The translations under genes and the position numbers were made by a program. A stretch of 64,000 nt of DNA from Perkinsela sp. pyNocScin1 (Eukaryota > Euglenozoa > Kinetoplastea > Prokinetoplastida > Perkinselidae): the NCBI GenBank assembly GCA_964019655.1, contig CAXHTR010000008.1, forward strand, positions 1,054,001 through 1,118,000, written 5' to 3'. Positions 54,936-64,000 of the stretch are shown piece after piece. The stretch's first letter is position 1; each line of letters begins with the position of its first letter. The notes beneath the pieces were generated by a model that was given only the letters and a program-made list of their open reading frames with translations, did not search any database and was not told the origin of the DNA.

Positions 54936-55841
54936 TTACGCCGCCACTGGCAGCGGGACGACGCGGTACTCGTCCATGCGGTTCGCGAAGAGGATCTGCT
55001 GCTTTTTGGCGAGCGCTTGCACGTAGCGCATGAAGGACTCACCCTTGCCGGCGATCTCGACGCTGTGGTCCACGAGATCGATCGACTCGACGGCCTCCCA
55101 GAAAATGCCGGCGGACATGGCCATGATGTCACCGTAGTGCTCATGGAACGCGGTGCACTGCCCGTGGCAAGAGATGAAGGGAAACTCCTCAAACACGAAG
55201 CGCTCGACCGCGCCCCTCGCCCCCGGCGTCAGCGCTGTCTGCAGCAGGCTCTGGTACAGCAGGCGGATGCCCATCGCCGCCGCCTCGGCGGAGAGGTCCT
55301 GGCCGTTTTCGGGGATGTCGATGTCAATGTAGATGCGGCGCTTCAGGCGACAGAAACCGTTCTCAGCGCTATCGCACACAATGAGCTTTTCTTGCTCGAC
55401 GATCGGCGCGCCCTCGAGCAGCGAGTGGATGCTCGCTGACTCCTCGGCATCTTCCTTCGTCTGCCGCTTGAGGTCGATCCTGACGTTCTTCATCAGCATA
55501 TGCACAGGGGCCGTCATCCCGCGCTGGCTGAGGGGGCGCATGGAGACAGTCGGGTGCTGCGGGCGCGACCGGCGGAATCGGAAAATGTACCCACAGATTC
55601 GAATGATCCAGTCCAGCGCCTTCCAGTGCATCTTGATGAAGTGGCGGATGGCCCGCCACAGAATGTTCGGGCGCTGCGGGGGATCTGCTCGCGGGGCTGA
55701 GGGCTCGCTGTCGCTGAAACCTGGCGCCTGCATGTCTTCAGGGGCTTCCATCTTGTCGGCGAGGCCGCTGACGCCGCTCCCCTCGGCCTTGTTCTGGTCG
55801 TAGAAGAACGAAGCGAGAAAGAAGATGAGAAAGAGGATCAT
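54936..55841 (-). CDS. membrane-anchored or secreted unknown protein
   Basis: 301 aa. The N-terminus MILFLIFFLASFFYDQ is a strongly hydrophobic signal peptide or anchor. An acidic, Pro-rich stretch (PEDMQAPGFSDSEPSAPRAD) follows, then a second, amphipathic to hydrophobic segment (WKALDWIIRICGYIFRFRRS) that may contact the membrane, and a C-terminal globular domain (IYIDIDIPENG; RFVFEEFPFISCHGQCTAF). No catalytic motif is recognised. The leader is clearly pyrimidine-rich. Confidence 0.78.
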   Translation of the reverse strand: MILFLIFFLASFFYDQNKAEGSGVSGLADKMEAPEDMQAPGFSDSEPSAPRADPPQRPNILWRAIRHFIKMHWKALDWIIRICGYIFRFRRSRPQHPTVSMRPLSQRGMTAPVHMLMKNVRIDLKRQTKEDAEESASIHSLLEGAPIVEQEKLIVCDSAENGFCRLKRRIYIDIDIPENGQDLSAEAAAMGIRLLYQSLLQTALTPGARGAVERFVFEEFPFISCHGQCTAFHEHYGDIMAMSAGIFWEAVESIDLVDHSVEIAGKGESFMRYVQALAKKQQILFANRMDEYRVVPLPVAA

Positions 55842-55983
55842 AGGGTAAGTGAAATGAAGAAAGGTGTGAGTATGGACGCGGAGTGAAGGAGATGAACGAA
55901 AAAAATTCCCTTATACACTGCAAGCTCACGCTTTTTTTCACATTCAATCAATTCTTCACTGCAAGATTACCTAAAAACTCCAT

Positions 55984-56505
55984 TCACACATAGAAAAATT
56001 GGAGCGCAGTCACCAGCCGCTTCTCAATGACATTTCGCCGCTCCAGCATCGTTTCAATCGCTTCTGCGCTGTCGTGCCGTGCTCGAATGCACCCAATGAT
56101 TTTGGCAAAGCGCTCGAGGATGCGCCGCATGGGTCCGATGAGTTGCGCTTCAATCAGCCCGATAATCGCTGCCGCTGTCTTATCGAAATTTATTTGCGAT
56201 GTATCACATTTGTTCAAGGTCTGTACGAATGCGTCGCGAATATCGCCAAGGAACCACATAGAGGCAACCTCTTTCGACTTTTGCGTTACAGAATGTGCTG
56301 CTGCATGATTCTTCATAGTAAAAACCTTACTCTTGCTGCTCGACTCGATGAGCGCATCGTAGTGCTCGCCAATTTTTTCCAGCATGGCTCGGGTCTGTTT
56401 CATACCTTCCAGCTCAGCCTCCAGCTTTGTATTTTCAGTGACGATGCTATCGTACTCGTCTCCAAGCGACGAAATCTTCGCAATTACGGCTGGGATGTTC
56501 TCCAT
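55984..56505 (-). CDS. coiled-coil unknown protein
   Basis: 173 aa. Residues about 1-60 form a coiled coil (ISSLGDEYDSIVTENTKLEA and following); the rest is alpha-helical with a final hydrophobic VTALQFFYV. Small coiled-coil proteins of this type occur in kinetochore, tethering and vesicle-coat adaptor complexes; no signature separates these. Function unknown. Confidence 0.72.
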   Translation of the reverse strand: MENIPAVIAKISSLGDEYDSIVTENTKLEAELEGMKQTRAMLEKIGEHYDALIESSSKSKVFTMKNHAAAHSVTQKSKEVASMWFLGDIRDAFVQTLNKCDTSQINFDKTAAAIIGLIEAQLIGPMRRILERFAKIIGCIRARHDSAEAIETMLERRNVIEKRLVTALQFFYV

Positions 56506-56612
56506 TGATTATTACTGGAAAGTGAAGTAAATTGTCCGAAAATACTATTCCTTACGCACAGCACTGTTCAATTTGACGAATACATGGTTACGCAACGCAA
56601 ACGGCACTGAAC

Positions 56613-56915
56613 TTATTTCTTCCACTCATTCTTGAGGAACTCCTTGTCCTCTTCGGAGAGGTCAAAGTCGATGTCGTCGCCGAACTCCTGGAGTTCGTCG
56701 AGGAGCCCAAAGTCGTCGGGGCCGGCGCTCTCCCAGTACGGGTGGTTCAGGGCGCCGCCGTCGACGTTGTCCTTGTCGAAGCCGACACCCTTGTCCTTGC
56801 CATCGGAGTTGAAGCGCTTGTTCAGGGCGAAGAGCGAGGCGCCGGTTGGGACGGACAGCACCGTGGCTTTGACGTGGCGGCGGAGTGCAATAGAGCGGTA
56901 GAGGCTAAGAACCAT
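56613..56915 (-). CDS. small mitochondrial-type acidic protein
   Basis: 100 aa from the ATG at 56915; the frame continues upstream to 57053 but only with a GTG and Cys-rich non-coding-looking sequence. The N-terminus MVLSLYRSIALRRHVKATVL is a textbook mitochondrial presequence, ending near KRFNSDGK. The mature part is acidic: HPYWESAGPDDFGLLDELQE and DFDLSEEDKEFLKNEW. Possibly a respiratory-complex or import accessory; no family recognised. Confidence 0.72.
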   Translation of the reverse strand: MVLSLYRSIALRRHVKATVLSVPTGASLFALNKRFNSDGKDKGVGFDKDNVDGGALNHPYWESAGPDDFGLLDELQEFGDDIDFDLSEEDKEFLKNEWKK

Positions 56916-57036
56916 TTTTTCGTTGAAATATTTAGGAAAAGAAAGTACAGGGAGTAAACTCAGAAACTGCTTTTTGCCTCGCTGGACGCAGCAGAAAATA
57001 CAAATGCAAAAGGGTCGACAGCAGATCGCACAAAGC

Positions 57037-58755
57037 TCAGGGCGACATGACACGGAGGGGAAGCACAGCGCCGAGACGCGTCATCGGCTGGAACGCTGGG
57101 CCCATCGCGTGAAGGAAGTCACGCCACATCGTGATCGGGAACGGGACAGCCGACGGGGTGCGTTGGACTGTTTGCGCTGTTTCAGGGGCCGAAGGCGCAG
57201 CCTCGGTGCTCTTAGCCCTGAGAACTTTTTTGCCTTTCAATTTCAAATCCTTCACACTTTTCTGCGTACGCTTCTTCCCAAAAACTGCGAGCGGCTCCAC
57301 TGCGTCGTTTTTCTGATAAGAAAGCATGAGCGACCGCACGTTGGCTGCCCCTGCGAGCGACGCGGGGAACCACGTGCCCTGCAGGACCTCGCCGTCGAGC
57401 TGCGAGCGGCCCCAGCCGCTGTACCCCAGTATGACGAGAATTTCGGATTTCTTGACCTTGCCAGCGCGCATCAGTGCCTGCAGGTGCTTGGGGTCGCAGA
57501 TGGAGTGCACGCCGGGGGCGACCCCGATGACTTTTGGAGATGCCGAGCCATTTGTCGTGGCTTCTGTGCCTGGCTCAGCCTTGATATTCTGGAGCGCGCT
57601 GAGCGACAGCGGGCCGCAATATAAAAGGAACAGCGCGTGCTGAGAGCGGCTCGACACAGTCGTCGGGGACCCGATGGGCCCACCAGTGTACACGATGTTG
57701 CTCTGGAGGCACGTGTTGAACGTGTCGTCGTGGTCGTGCAGCTTAAGGTCGCTGACCCGAAGCGGCTCGCCGCTCTTGGCGCGGATGGGCATGTTGATGA
57801 CCCAGCCCATGGAGGCGTCGGGGTCGTAGGTAGAGCTGCTGGACCGGCGGGGCGTGCGCAGGCGGAGCTTTGCAGCGCTGGGCAGGGAAGCTCCGGCATC
57901 CTTGCTCTCTGCAGCGCTCTCCTGCACATTTTTCACGGAAACGTGCGCGGCAGCCCCCGGCTTGTGGGACGAGATGAGAATTATGGCGTGGCGGAAGCAC
58001 TGGTCGAGCATCGGGTGGGCCACGAGGAAGTGTGCGGACTCTTTTTGAACTTCTTTGCCTTTCTGCGAAGTCTTCGCAGCCTTGACTGTCTTTTTCCTGC
58101 GTTTGTCGCATTTTTTAGTAATTATTTCAGTCTTTTGCTCTAGTTTACCTGTCAAAGGTGCATCTTCCGATGTGTCTGAGATGATCGGAAGGTCTTTTAA
58201 TGCTTTCAGCGCACTTAGATAGAGTGGTACGTCCAAGGACCCCTTCTTACCCTTCGCCGATTTTCTCAGAGATTTTGGCTCGACAACGGGCAGCACATCA
58301 AAGAGCGCTTGCGTGCACTTAATAGCAAAAAACGCTGCAGCGATGGCCTTCGTCTCTGCGCTGTTCGCATCTCCAACCTCCCCCTGCGACTTCTTCCACA
58401 GCTCGTTCAGCGCCCGCGCCTTCTCCATGACGCGCGGGAAGATGCGCGCGTGGGCCGACTCGTCGTGCGGGCTGTAAAAAGACTTGCCCCCGTTCATCTC
58501 TTGGAGGAAGGCGAAGAAGGCGTGGCTCACGGGCATCGGCGGCGGCGGCGCGCCGGGGCTCGCGGCCGGCCGGTCGTGCACCTGGAGCAGCGGGCCCTCC
58601 CAGCGCTCGCCGTAGTGGTTGTACATGTTGGTGTACTCGGCCGGGGTTGTGATGATCGCGCGGAGCGCCGGGTCGGCGTCGATGCGCTTGGCAGCCTTGA
58701 GCAATGTGCGCAAAAGAGACATTTGCATCTTTCGTTGGCGCTGCATGGGATTCAT
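57037..58755 (-). CDS. AlgH/UPF0301 (YqgE) family protein, enlarged
   Basis: 572 aa. The C-terminal half carries the UPF0301 fold signature: FLVAHPMLDQCFRHAIILIS, GWVINMPI, VYTGGPIGSP, ALFLLY, GVHSICDPKHLQAL and GYSGWGRSQLDGEVLQGTWF. Bacterial members are about 190 aa; here a basic Lys/Ser-rich insert splits the early part of the domain (residues about 280-310), and a 240-residue N-terminal extension precedes it. Bacterial AlgH/YqgE function is poorly defined. The N-terminus is basic (MNPMQRQRKMQMSLLRTLLK), so plastid or mitochondrial descent and mitochondrial location are plausible. Confidence 0.82.
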   Translation of the reverse strand: MNPMQRQRKMQMSLLRTLLKAAKRIDADPALRAIITTPAEYTNMYNHYGERWEGPLLQVHDRPAASPGAPPPPMPVSHAFFAFLQEMNGGKSFYSPHDESAHARIFPRVMEKARALNELWKKSQGEVGDANSAETKAIAAAFFAIKCTQALFDVLPVVEPKSLRKSAKGKKGSLDVPLYLSALKALKDLPIISDTSEDAPLTGKLEQKTEIITKKCDKRRKKTVKAAKTSQKGKEVQKESAHFLVAHPMLDQCFRHAIILISSHKPGAAAHVSVKNVQESAAESKDAGASLPSAAKLRLRTPRRSSSSTYDPDASMGWVINMPIRAKSGEPLRVSDLKLHDHDDTFNTCLQSNIVYTGGPIGSPTTVSSRSQHALFLLYCGPLSLSALQNIKAEPGTEATTNGSASPKVIGVAPGVHSICDPKHLQALMRAGKVKKSEILVILGYSGWGRSQLDGEVLQGTWFPASLAGAANVRSLMLSYQKNDAVEPLAVFGKKRTQKSVKDLKLKGKKVLRAKSTEAAPSAPETAQTVQRTPSAVPFPITMWRDFLHAMGPAFQPMTRLGAVLPLRVMSP

Positions 58756-58837
58756 TTTCGTTTTTTAAGTAAAAATAAAAGTTAAGACAAAATTATGAGA
58801 CAGAACGAAGATATTCACTTTTTATCGCATAAAAGGC

Positions 58838-60046
58838 TCACTTCCACAGCTTCCGCAGTGACATATTCTTATCACCGTCGCGCTTCATGACCTTGTCAAC
58901 GGCGAAGTCAAAGTCGTCCATCGTGATGTGCACGCGGCGCTCGCGGAGCGCGAACATGCCCGCCTCTGTGCATATCGCCTTGAGCTCCGCGCCGCTTGTG
59001 TTCGCCGTCTTCGCGGCAATTTTTTCCAAAGAGATACCGCGCATGAGGTTCATCTTGCGGCTGTGGATGCGGAGAATGTCGAGCCGCGCGGCCTCGTCGG
59101 GCGAAGGAAATTCTATTTTTCTGTCGATACGGCCCGGGCGCAGGAGCGCATCATCCAAAATGTCGATCCGGTTCGTCGCCATGATGACTTTGATCTTCTG
59201 CGAGCTCTCAAAGCCGTCGAGCTGATTCAGAAGCTCAAGCATCGTGCGCTGGACCTCGCTGTCGCCGCTGCCGGAGCTCCCGTCGATGCGCGCACCGCCG
59301 ATGGAGTCGATCTCGTCCATAAAGAGAAGGGATGGGGCGTGCTCGCGCGCCATCACGAAGAGCTCGCGGACCATCCGCGAGCCCTCGCCGATGTACTTTT
59401 GGACGAGCTCGGCGCCGGAGACGCGGATAAAGGTGCAGTCGGTGTGGTGCGCGACCGCGCGGGCCAGGAGGGTCTTGCCGGTGCCCGGCGGGCCGTAGAG
59501 CATGACGCCCTTGGGCTGCGCGATGCCGAGCGACTCGAAGAGCTCCGGGTGCTTGATGGGGAGCTCGATGACCTCCTTGATCTCCTTGATCTGGCGGTCG
59601 AGCCCGCCGATCTCGTCGTAGGTGTTCCCGGGCTGCTTCTCGACGCGCATGAGCGACACAAGGGGGTCGACCTTCGTCGGCAGCGCGTAGTGAAGCTCGT
59701 GGCTGTCGGCCTTGAGCGCGACGCGCGAGTTCACGGCGAGCTTCGAGGCGTCGATGTCCGCGCTGATGGGCACGATGAGCTTGCCCTGGCCGCCGCTGAG
59801 CTTCGCGAGGGCCTTGTCCTTGCCCATGACCTTGGCGACCTCCGCGATGGTCGACGGGGGCTCGAGCAGGAGGTGGAGCTCGTCCTTGAGGCGGCGCACG
59901 CGCGTGTTGAGGTCGTCGCGCTTGCTCTTGACGCGGGCGTAGTTGGTCTCCTTCTCCTCGAGGATCGCCTTGAGCTCGATGATCTTCATCGCGTAGTATT
60001 GTTGCACGGCGTTGGCGTCTTCGGGGACTGGGAGCGCAGATTTCAT
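58838..60046 (-). CDS. RPT6: 26S proteasome ATPase RPT6
   Basis: 402 aa. One of six AAA ATPases of the 19S base that unfold substrates and open the 20S gate. N-terminal coiled coil (about residues 10-60); AAA domain with [20 protein letters not shown], Walker A GPPGTGKT, pore loop [13 protein letters not shown], Walker [26 protein letters not shown]-terminus SLRKLWK. RPT6 (PSMC5) rather than another RPT is shown by [41 protein letters not shown] and the LWK end. Normal length (about 406). Confidence 0.96.
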   Translation of the reverse strand: MKSALPVPEDANAVQQYYAMKIIELKAILEEKETNYARVKSKRDDLNTRVRRLKDELHLLLEPPSTIAEVAKVMGKDKALAKLSGGQGKLIVPISADIDASKLAVNSRVALKADSHELHYALPTKVDPLVSLMRVEKQPGNTYDEIGGLDRQIKEIKEVIELPIKHPELFESLGIAQPKGVMLYGPPGTGKTLLARAVAHHTDCTFIRVSGAELVQKYIGEGSRMVRELFVMAREHAPSLLFMDEIDSIGGARIDGSSGSGDSEVQRTMLELLNQLDGFESSQKIKVIMATNRIDILDDALLRPGRIDRKIEFPSPDEAARLDILRIHSRKMNLMRGISLEKIAAKTANTSGAELKAICTEAGMFALRERRVHITMDDFDFAVDKVMKRDGDKNMSLRKLWK

Positions 60047-60394
60047 TCTTTTTTAGTGTAAGACTCAAAATATTACCAGAATTTAGCGCCTACAGCCAGT
60101 CAGCCCTTTAACCTTCAAATAATATTCAGTAAATCATATCAAAAAGCGCAATGTCGAGTCGGGGCAGTCTGCCAAGGTGACTGCACGATTATGAGTGGAA
60201 GAGTGCTGGTAGCGCACCGTGCGGTGCTGTGGCGACAGCGGGCACGTCGGTGAGGGACTCGCAAGTCGTCCGCGGGGGCCAGCGCGTGGGCCCGGCGGCG
60301 CAGGTATCTTTCTGAAGGGAGTGTGTTATCGGAATATCAGTATTTGTCAATGAATTATAGTGTAGAAGCAATGGAAGGGGCATCGCCCTCGTGA
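60047..60394. other. intergenic, no gene seen
   Basis: Spacer with no supportable ORF. The region 60100-60300 has GC-rich patches, unlike most spacers here. Confidence 0.5.
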
Positions 60395-62773
60395 CTACTC
60401 GTCGAGCGCGGCCTCGGGCGCCGATTCGATCGTGTTCATCGTCGTCGTGAACGTGCGCGTCTTCGATGTGTCGTTGGGCGTGAACACCGGCGGCTTGGGG
60501 CTTACGACCGCTGGGACAGAGCGCTGCGCCGCGACCTCGTGCTGCGGGTGGGCGTGGTGGCCCATCGGGCCCATGCCGTAGGGCATCTGCTGCATCGAGC
60601 CGTTCGAGTGCATCGGCGGCATGCCATTCATGTGGCCCTGCTGGAAGTGCCCGTGGTGGCCCGGGTAGCCCATGAGGCCGTGGTTGGGCGCGAACTGCTG
60701 CTGATGGCTCGAGTAGCCGTGCATCCCGCCGTTGTACTGCTGGTGGAACTGCGCCTGGTGCTGCTGGGGCACGTGGCCGTAGGGGTGCATGCCGTGCTCG
60801 GGGGCCGGCGGGTGCGCGTACTCGTTCCAGCGCGGCGGCCGCGGCGCGTGGCGCTGGGCCTCGGGCGCGAAGGGCGGGGGGTGGCCCCCGCGCGCGCCGC
60901 CGTTGCGGCGCTCGACGACCATGCACTGCTTGGGCAGCGGGAGCACCGGGAACATTTTCTCGCGCTCGATGCGCACAAATTTTCGTAGATTTTGCTCCTC
61001 GCGGTCGTTCTGCGCGAACCAGACGCCGTGAAGGTCAAACAAAATGCGCTTGTGGAGCATGTCGATGCACTTGGTCATCTCGGCCTCGTTGCGGAGGTAC
61101 ACGTAGAAAAAAGCGCAGGGCTGCTTGCGCATGACCTCGACCTCGATGATGTCGATCTTGCAGATAATCTTGAAAATGTAGTTGAGCACAGAAGGCGTCG
61201 TGCGGTAGGTCGTCTGGCCGATAAACAGCGAGTTCGCCGCGTGCTTGACGGGCATGTGCGAGGCGTTGATCTTGATGTTGCTGTTGAGGACATTGTTCAA
61301 GTTGTAGTAGTCGTTGAACGTCTTGCCGTCGTCGGCTGGGCCCGCTGCCTCGAACGTCGTGCTCTGAATGTCAAAAAGGTACTCGGGCACTGGGATGTAC
61401 GTCACTTGCGAGATGAGGGGCCGGAACTGGATGACGTGGTACGGCGTGGGCGCAGTATACGGCGAGTTCTCCTTGTGGCCGCCCTGCGGGACGTCGTAGG
61501 GGCTGTCGATGCCGCCGACGCCCTGGAGCGCCGGGTTGATTATGAAAGTGCAGTGGAGCGTCGCGATCTGGAGCTCGTTGAACGGCGGCTTGTCGGTGTT
61601 GCTCGAGGAGATGAGGTTCAGCGTGTACTTCGTCGTGTGGTCGAGCGTGTTGAGAAAAGCGCCAACGCGCTGCGGGCACTGCGCGTCGGGCTGCTGCGGC
61701 GCCGGCTGGAGGTCGTAGAGCGTCGCTGGGCTCACCTCGGTCATCCGCAGCGCGGGGAACGTAAAGTTGGACTGCGAGCCGTCGCGGCCCACGCCGCCCT
61801 GGGCGGGGAGGTTGAAGGTGAACGACGAGAGGACAGTGCTCGTGTCAGAGCCGACGCCCGGGGCGTTCTTTGGGCCACAAGAGACGGTGGCGAGCGCAGG
61901 CGGGATGGGGTGTGGCATTTGCCCTGCGGCCACTGCCTGGCTGGCGTAGGCGAAGGCGCTGGGGGCGGTGTTCCTCGAGCTCATCGTTGGGACCGTCGGC
62001 ATCATCTGCTGCGTGCTCATGGCAGGGCGGGCTGCGTCAGCATACTGTTGGGCACTCACAGTAGGGCGGGCGACGTCAGCGTACGGCTGGGCGTGGCTCG
62101 CGCCACTGTGATGGTTTTGCTGCGCCATCGCGGGCTTCATCTGCTGCGGATGCGCGAAGGTCGGCGACATGGCCGGCATGGGCGGGATCGGCTGGCCGTT
62201 GAAGTGTGTGTTCGCCCGGGAGGCACTCGAGTACTCCGAAAACGTGTGCGTCGCCGCTGGGCGCTGCTGATTGTACTGTGTGCCCATGTAGGACATTGGC
62301 TGCGCGCTCGGCTGGCCCTGCGGCCTTTGGGCGGAGGCGCCGATGTTCTGGACGATGTTGAGCATTGAGGTGTCCTGGTCCGTGAAGGTGCGCGATTTCT
62401 TTTCAGAGACGGCGTTGGGCTCCTGGAAGTACTTGAAGAGGTGGTCGGCCGAGCTCGCGGCGTGCGCGGGCTTCTGCTCCTCGCGGAAGCTGTTCGAGAA
62501 CTTTTGGAAGTTCGCCTGGGCGTCGTTGCGCGGCTCGTCGATGATGAGGTCCTCGCTCTGCATCATGTCTTTTACGAGAAAGTCGTAGATGGACGATGGG
62601 TTGCTCGAGGGCGTCGAGCGCGGTGCGCTCTCTGCGGTGCGCGGGGACGGCTGTGGCGCTGGTGGCTTCACCTCTTCCTTGGGAAGCTCCGGCGATGGGA
62701 CGGTGTCGTCGCTCTCGCTGGAGAGTGGCACGGTGAATGAAATCGGCGAGTCCGGCTGTTTCTGCGGCTCCAT
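60395..62773 (-). CDS. RRM RNA-binding protein with Q/H/M-rich tails
   Basis: 792 aa from the ATG at 62773, after a clear pyrimidine-rich leader; a longer open frame begins with TTG. A long Ser/Pro/Gln/Ala-rich disordered N-terminus (about residues 1-330) precedes a folded region with an RRM-like unit: SLFIGQTTYRTTPSVLNYIF, IIEVEVMRKQPCAFFYVYLR, MLHKRILFDLHGVWFAQN. The C-terminus is His/Gln/Met/Pro/Gly-rich (e.g. HHGHFQQGHMNGMPPMHSNG), prion-like. The RRM wording recalls CPEB-type proteins in trypanosomes. A role in mRNA storage or granules is inferred. Confidence 0.82.
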   Translation of the reverse strand: MEPQKQPDSPISFTVPLSSESDDTVPSPELPKEEVKPPAPQPSPRTAESAPRSTPSSNPSSIYDFLVKDMMQSEDLIIDEPRNDAQANFQKFSNSFREEQKPAHAASSADHLFKYFQEPNAVSEKKSRTFTDQDTSMLNIVQNIGASAQRPQGQPSAQPMSYMGTQYNQQRPAATHTFSEYSSASRANTHFNGQPIPPMPAMSPTFAHPQQMKPAMAQQNHHSGASHAQPYADVARPTVSAQQYADAARPAMSTQQMMPTVPTMSSRNTAPSAFAYASQAVAAGQMPHPIPPALATVSCGPKNAPGVGSDTSTVLSSFTFNLPAQGGVGRDGSQSNFTFPALRMTEVSPATLYDLQPAPQQPDAQCPQRVGAFLNTLDHTTKYTLNLISSSNTDKPPFNELQIATLHCTFIINPALQGVGGIDSPYDVPQGGHKENSPYTAPTPYHVIQFRPLISQVTYIPVPEYLFDIQSTTFEAAGPADDGKTFNDYYNLNNVLNSNIKINASHMPVKHAANSLFIGQTTYRTTPSVLNYIFKIICKIDIIEVEVMRKQPCAFFYVYLRNEAEMTKCIDMLHKRILFDLHGVWFAQNDREEQNLRKFVRIEREKMFPVLPLPKQCMVVERRNGGARGGHPPPFAPEAQRHAPRPPRWNEYAHPPAPEHGMHPYGHVPQQHQAQFHQQYNGGMHGYSSHQQQFAPNHGLMGYPGHHGHFQQGHMNGMPPMHSNGSMQQMPYGMGPMGHHAHPQHEVAAQRSVPAVVSPKPPVFTPNDTSKTRTFTTTMNTIESAPEAALDE

Positions 62774-63457
62774 GAGTGTAGTAGCAATGAAAGATTCAGA
62801 GAGGAGGTAAGTATGATGGATGTGATAGTGTTTGATAGTAAGAAGAAGGAGCACTATGTTCTCAGGTTTTCTGAGATGAGTCAAGTTAATCTAAACGCTG
62901 TTGTACGAATTAACTACAGATATTGGTAAAGTAGGCATATCATGAGATGTTCTTGCTGAATTTTTTATCCCTAGAGCAGGGATGCGCATTCAGTGATCGA
63001 ATCCATCGATCAGCCGTGGTGGATAGAAAAGTTACTCTGAAAATTCTCTTAATTAGTAAACTGACTGAATATGAAAGTGTCCCATCTCAAAGTCTTTTTC
63101 GGGAAAAAGTCCCCATAGGCTCGATCGGGCGCTCAGGATACATTTTCACAGATTGTGGTTAAATTGCAAATTTGCTTGAGGTACGCGGTCTTCCATCAGC
63201 CTCAAAATTTTTGTCATGAAATCACTCTTCTCTGCTATACAATCCTGCCTGTGAGATAAAAGCATATGTACCTCCGCACCATGCATCGCGCTTTCACCCA
63301 TTTGTACTAACCACTCAATGGCATTCTAATTTAGACAAAAACCCTTATATAGTAAAACAAAGCTTGAATACACCACTCAAGCTCTTCAAAATCATCTCCC
63401 ATTGCACTCGGAGTATATTCAATATTCATTATATAAGCAGAACACCCGCGCGTACGT
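62774..63457. other. intergenic, no gene seen
   Basis: About 680 bases between Ran and the RRM gene, with short ORFs only. Confidence 0.55.
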
Positions 63458-64000
63458 CTACTCATCGTCATCCGGGATCGGGAGGTTGGCAGCCATGGCA
63501 AGCTCGTCCTCCATGCCGCGGATCTGCTGCTGGTCGATCGTGAGCATCGGTGGCTTGACGGCGACCGCCTCGACGAACATGAGGTTGGGGTCGTTCGCAA
63601 GCTTCTTCGCGAGCCAGAGGAATGGCTTCTCGTAGTTGTAGTTGGACTTGGCGCTGACGTCGTAGTACTGGATGTTCTTCTTGCGGTGGAACGTGATCTG
63701 CTTCGCCTTCACCTGGCGGTCGATGGAGTCGACCTTGTTGCCGAGGAGGACCATCGGGATGTTGTCGCAGACGCGGACGATGTCGCGGTGCCAGTTGGCG
63801 ACGTTCTTGTACGTCGTGCGCGAGGTGACGTCGAACATGATGATGGCGCAGTCCGCGCCGATGTAGTAGCCGTCGCGGAGGCCGCCGAACTTCTCCTGGC
63901 CGGCGGTGTCCCAGACGTTGAAGCAGATCTGCCCGCGGTTCGTGTGAAACGTGAGTGGGTGGACGTCGACGCCGATGGTCGCGATGTAGCGCTTCTCGTA
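63458..64000 (-). CDS. RAN: Ran GTPase, 5' end outside window
   Basis: 180 C-terminal residues; the frame is open to the window edge, so the start and the P-loop lie outside. Visible: [20 protein letters not shown] (switch I), [20 protein letters not shown] (switch II with catalytic Gln), the NKVD base-recognition motif in [30 protein letters not shown], and the acidic end PIPDDDE typical of Ran (DEDDDL in human). Drives nuclear import and export. It is the last gene in the window. Confidence 0.96.
   Translation of the reverse strand, partial: YEKRYIATIGVDVHPLTFHTNRGQICFNVWDTAGQEKFGGLRDGYYIGADCAIIMFDVTSRTTYKNVANWHRDIVRVCDNIPMVLLGNKVDSIDRQVKAKQITFHRKKNIQYYDVSAKSNYNYEKPFLWLAKKLANDPNLMFVEAVAVKPPMLTIDQQQIRGMEDELAMAANLPIPDDDE

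Noticed and set aside
58928-60061. Plus-strand open frame of 377 codons
   Set aside because: Antisense shadow of RPT6; composition (Leu/Val/Ala/Arg/His repeats) is typical of reverse reading of GC-rich genes.
60992-62368. Plus-strand open frame of 458 codons
   Set aside because: Antisense to the RRM gene; no motif, no leader.
1-64000. CRISPR arrays, bacterial operon signals, rRNA genes
   Set aside because: No regularly spaced repeats, no Shine-Dalgarno pattern and no rRNA-like segments were seen; the gene content is eukaryotic.

Overview
The window looks like nuclear DNA of a kinetoplastid protist, probably a compact one; an early-branching (prokinetoplastid, Perkinsela-like) lineage is a guess. 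The reasons are: (i) about fifty protein genes without visible introns, closely spaced and arranged in long same-strand blocks; (ii) many start codons preceded by a polypyrimidine tract and an AG, as expected for trans-splicing; (iii) a phosphoglycerate kinase (PGK) with an N-terminal PAS-like extension and a C-terminal glycosomal AKL tripeptide, an arrangement known from kinetoplastids; (iv) many proteins with mitochondrial-type N-termini and no recognisable family, plus several divergent HMG-box proteins of the kind associated with kinetoplast DNA.

Layout. Bases 1-18521 form a plus-strand block: an RS-tailed helical protein (cut by the window), PAS-PGK, a quadruple CX9C protein, Pth2, DPH3, the DDX10/Dbp4 helicase, an SR protein, three LRR genes, a zone of dead DDE transposase, COQ3, a tandem pair of unknown paralogs and a single-domain ZPR1. 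After a convergent switch near 18.5-19 kb, a minus block (19.0-27.9 kb) holds an LRR gene with an acidic tail, CEBPZ/MAK21, RFC2 and two unknowns. A divergent switch of about 340 bases (27918-28257) opens a second plus block (28.3-40.9 kb): three organellar or unknown proteins, a Ulp1/SENP protease, a duplicated CCCH protein, a Plus3-RING protein, an LRR gene, two HMG proteins and a coiled-coil protein. A second convergent switch (about 41 kb), filled with hAT and Tc1/mariner remains, leads to a minus block reaching the window end: a third HMG protein, a P-loop protein, an LRR gene, a type II Hsp40, COQ8, U2AF35, several small mitochondrial-type proteins, an AlgH/UPF0301 protein, proteasome RPT6, an RRM protein and Ran (cut by the window).

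Functionally, most recognised genes are housekeeping: ribosome biogenesis (DDX10, MAK21), splicing (U2AF35, SR protein), DNA replication (RFC2), proteolysis and modifier removal (RPT6, Ulp1), nuclear transport (Ran), ubiquinone synthesis (COQ3, COQ8), diphthamide synthesis (DPH3) and tRNA recycling (Pth2). The lineage-specific layer is a six-member LRR family, the HMG cluster, the paralog pair at 14.6-15.9 kb and the transposon relics. These sit mainly at or near the ends of the strand blocks.
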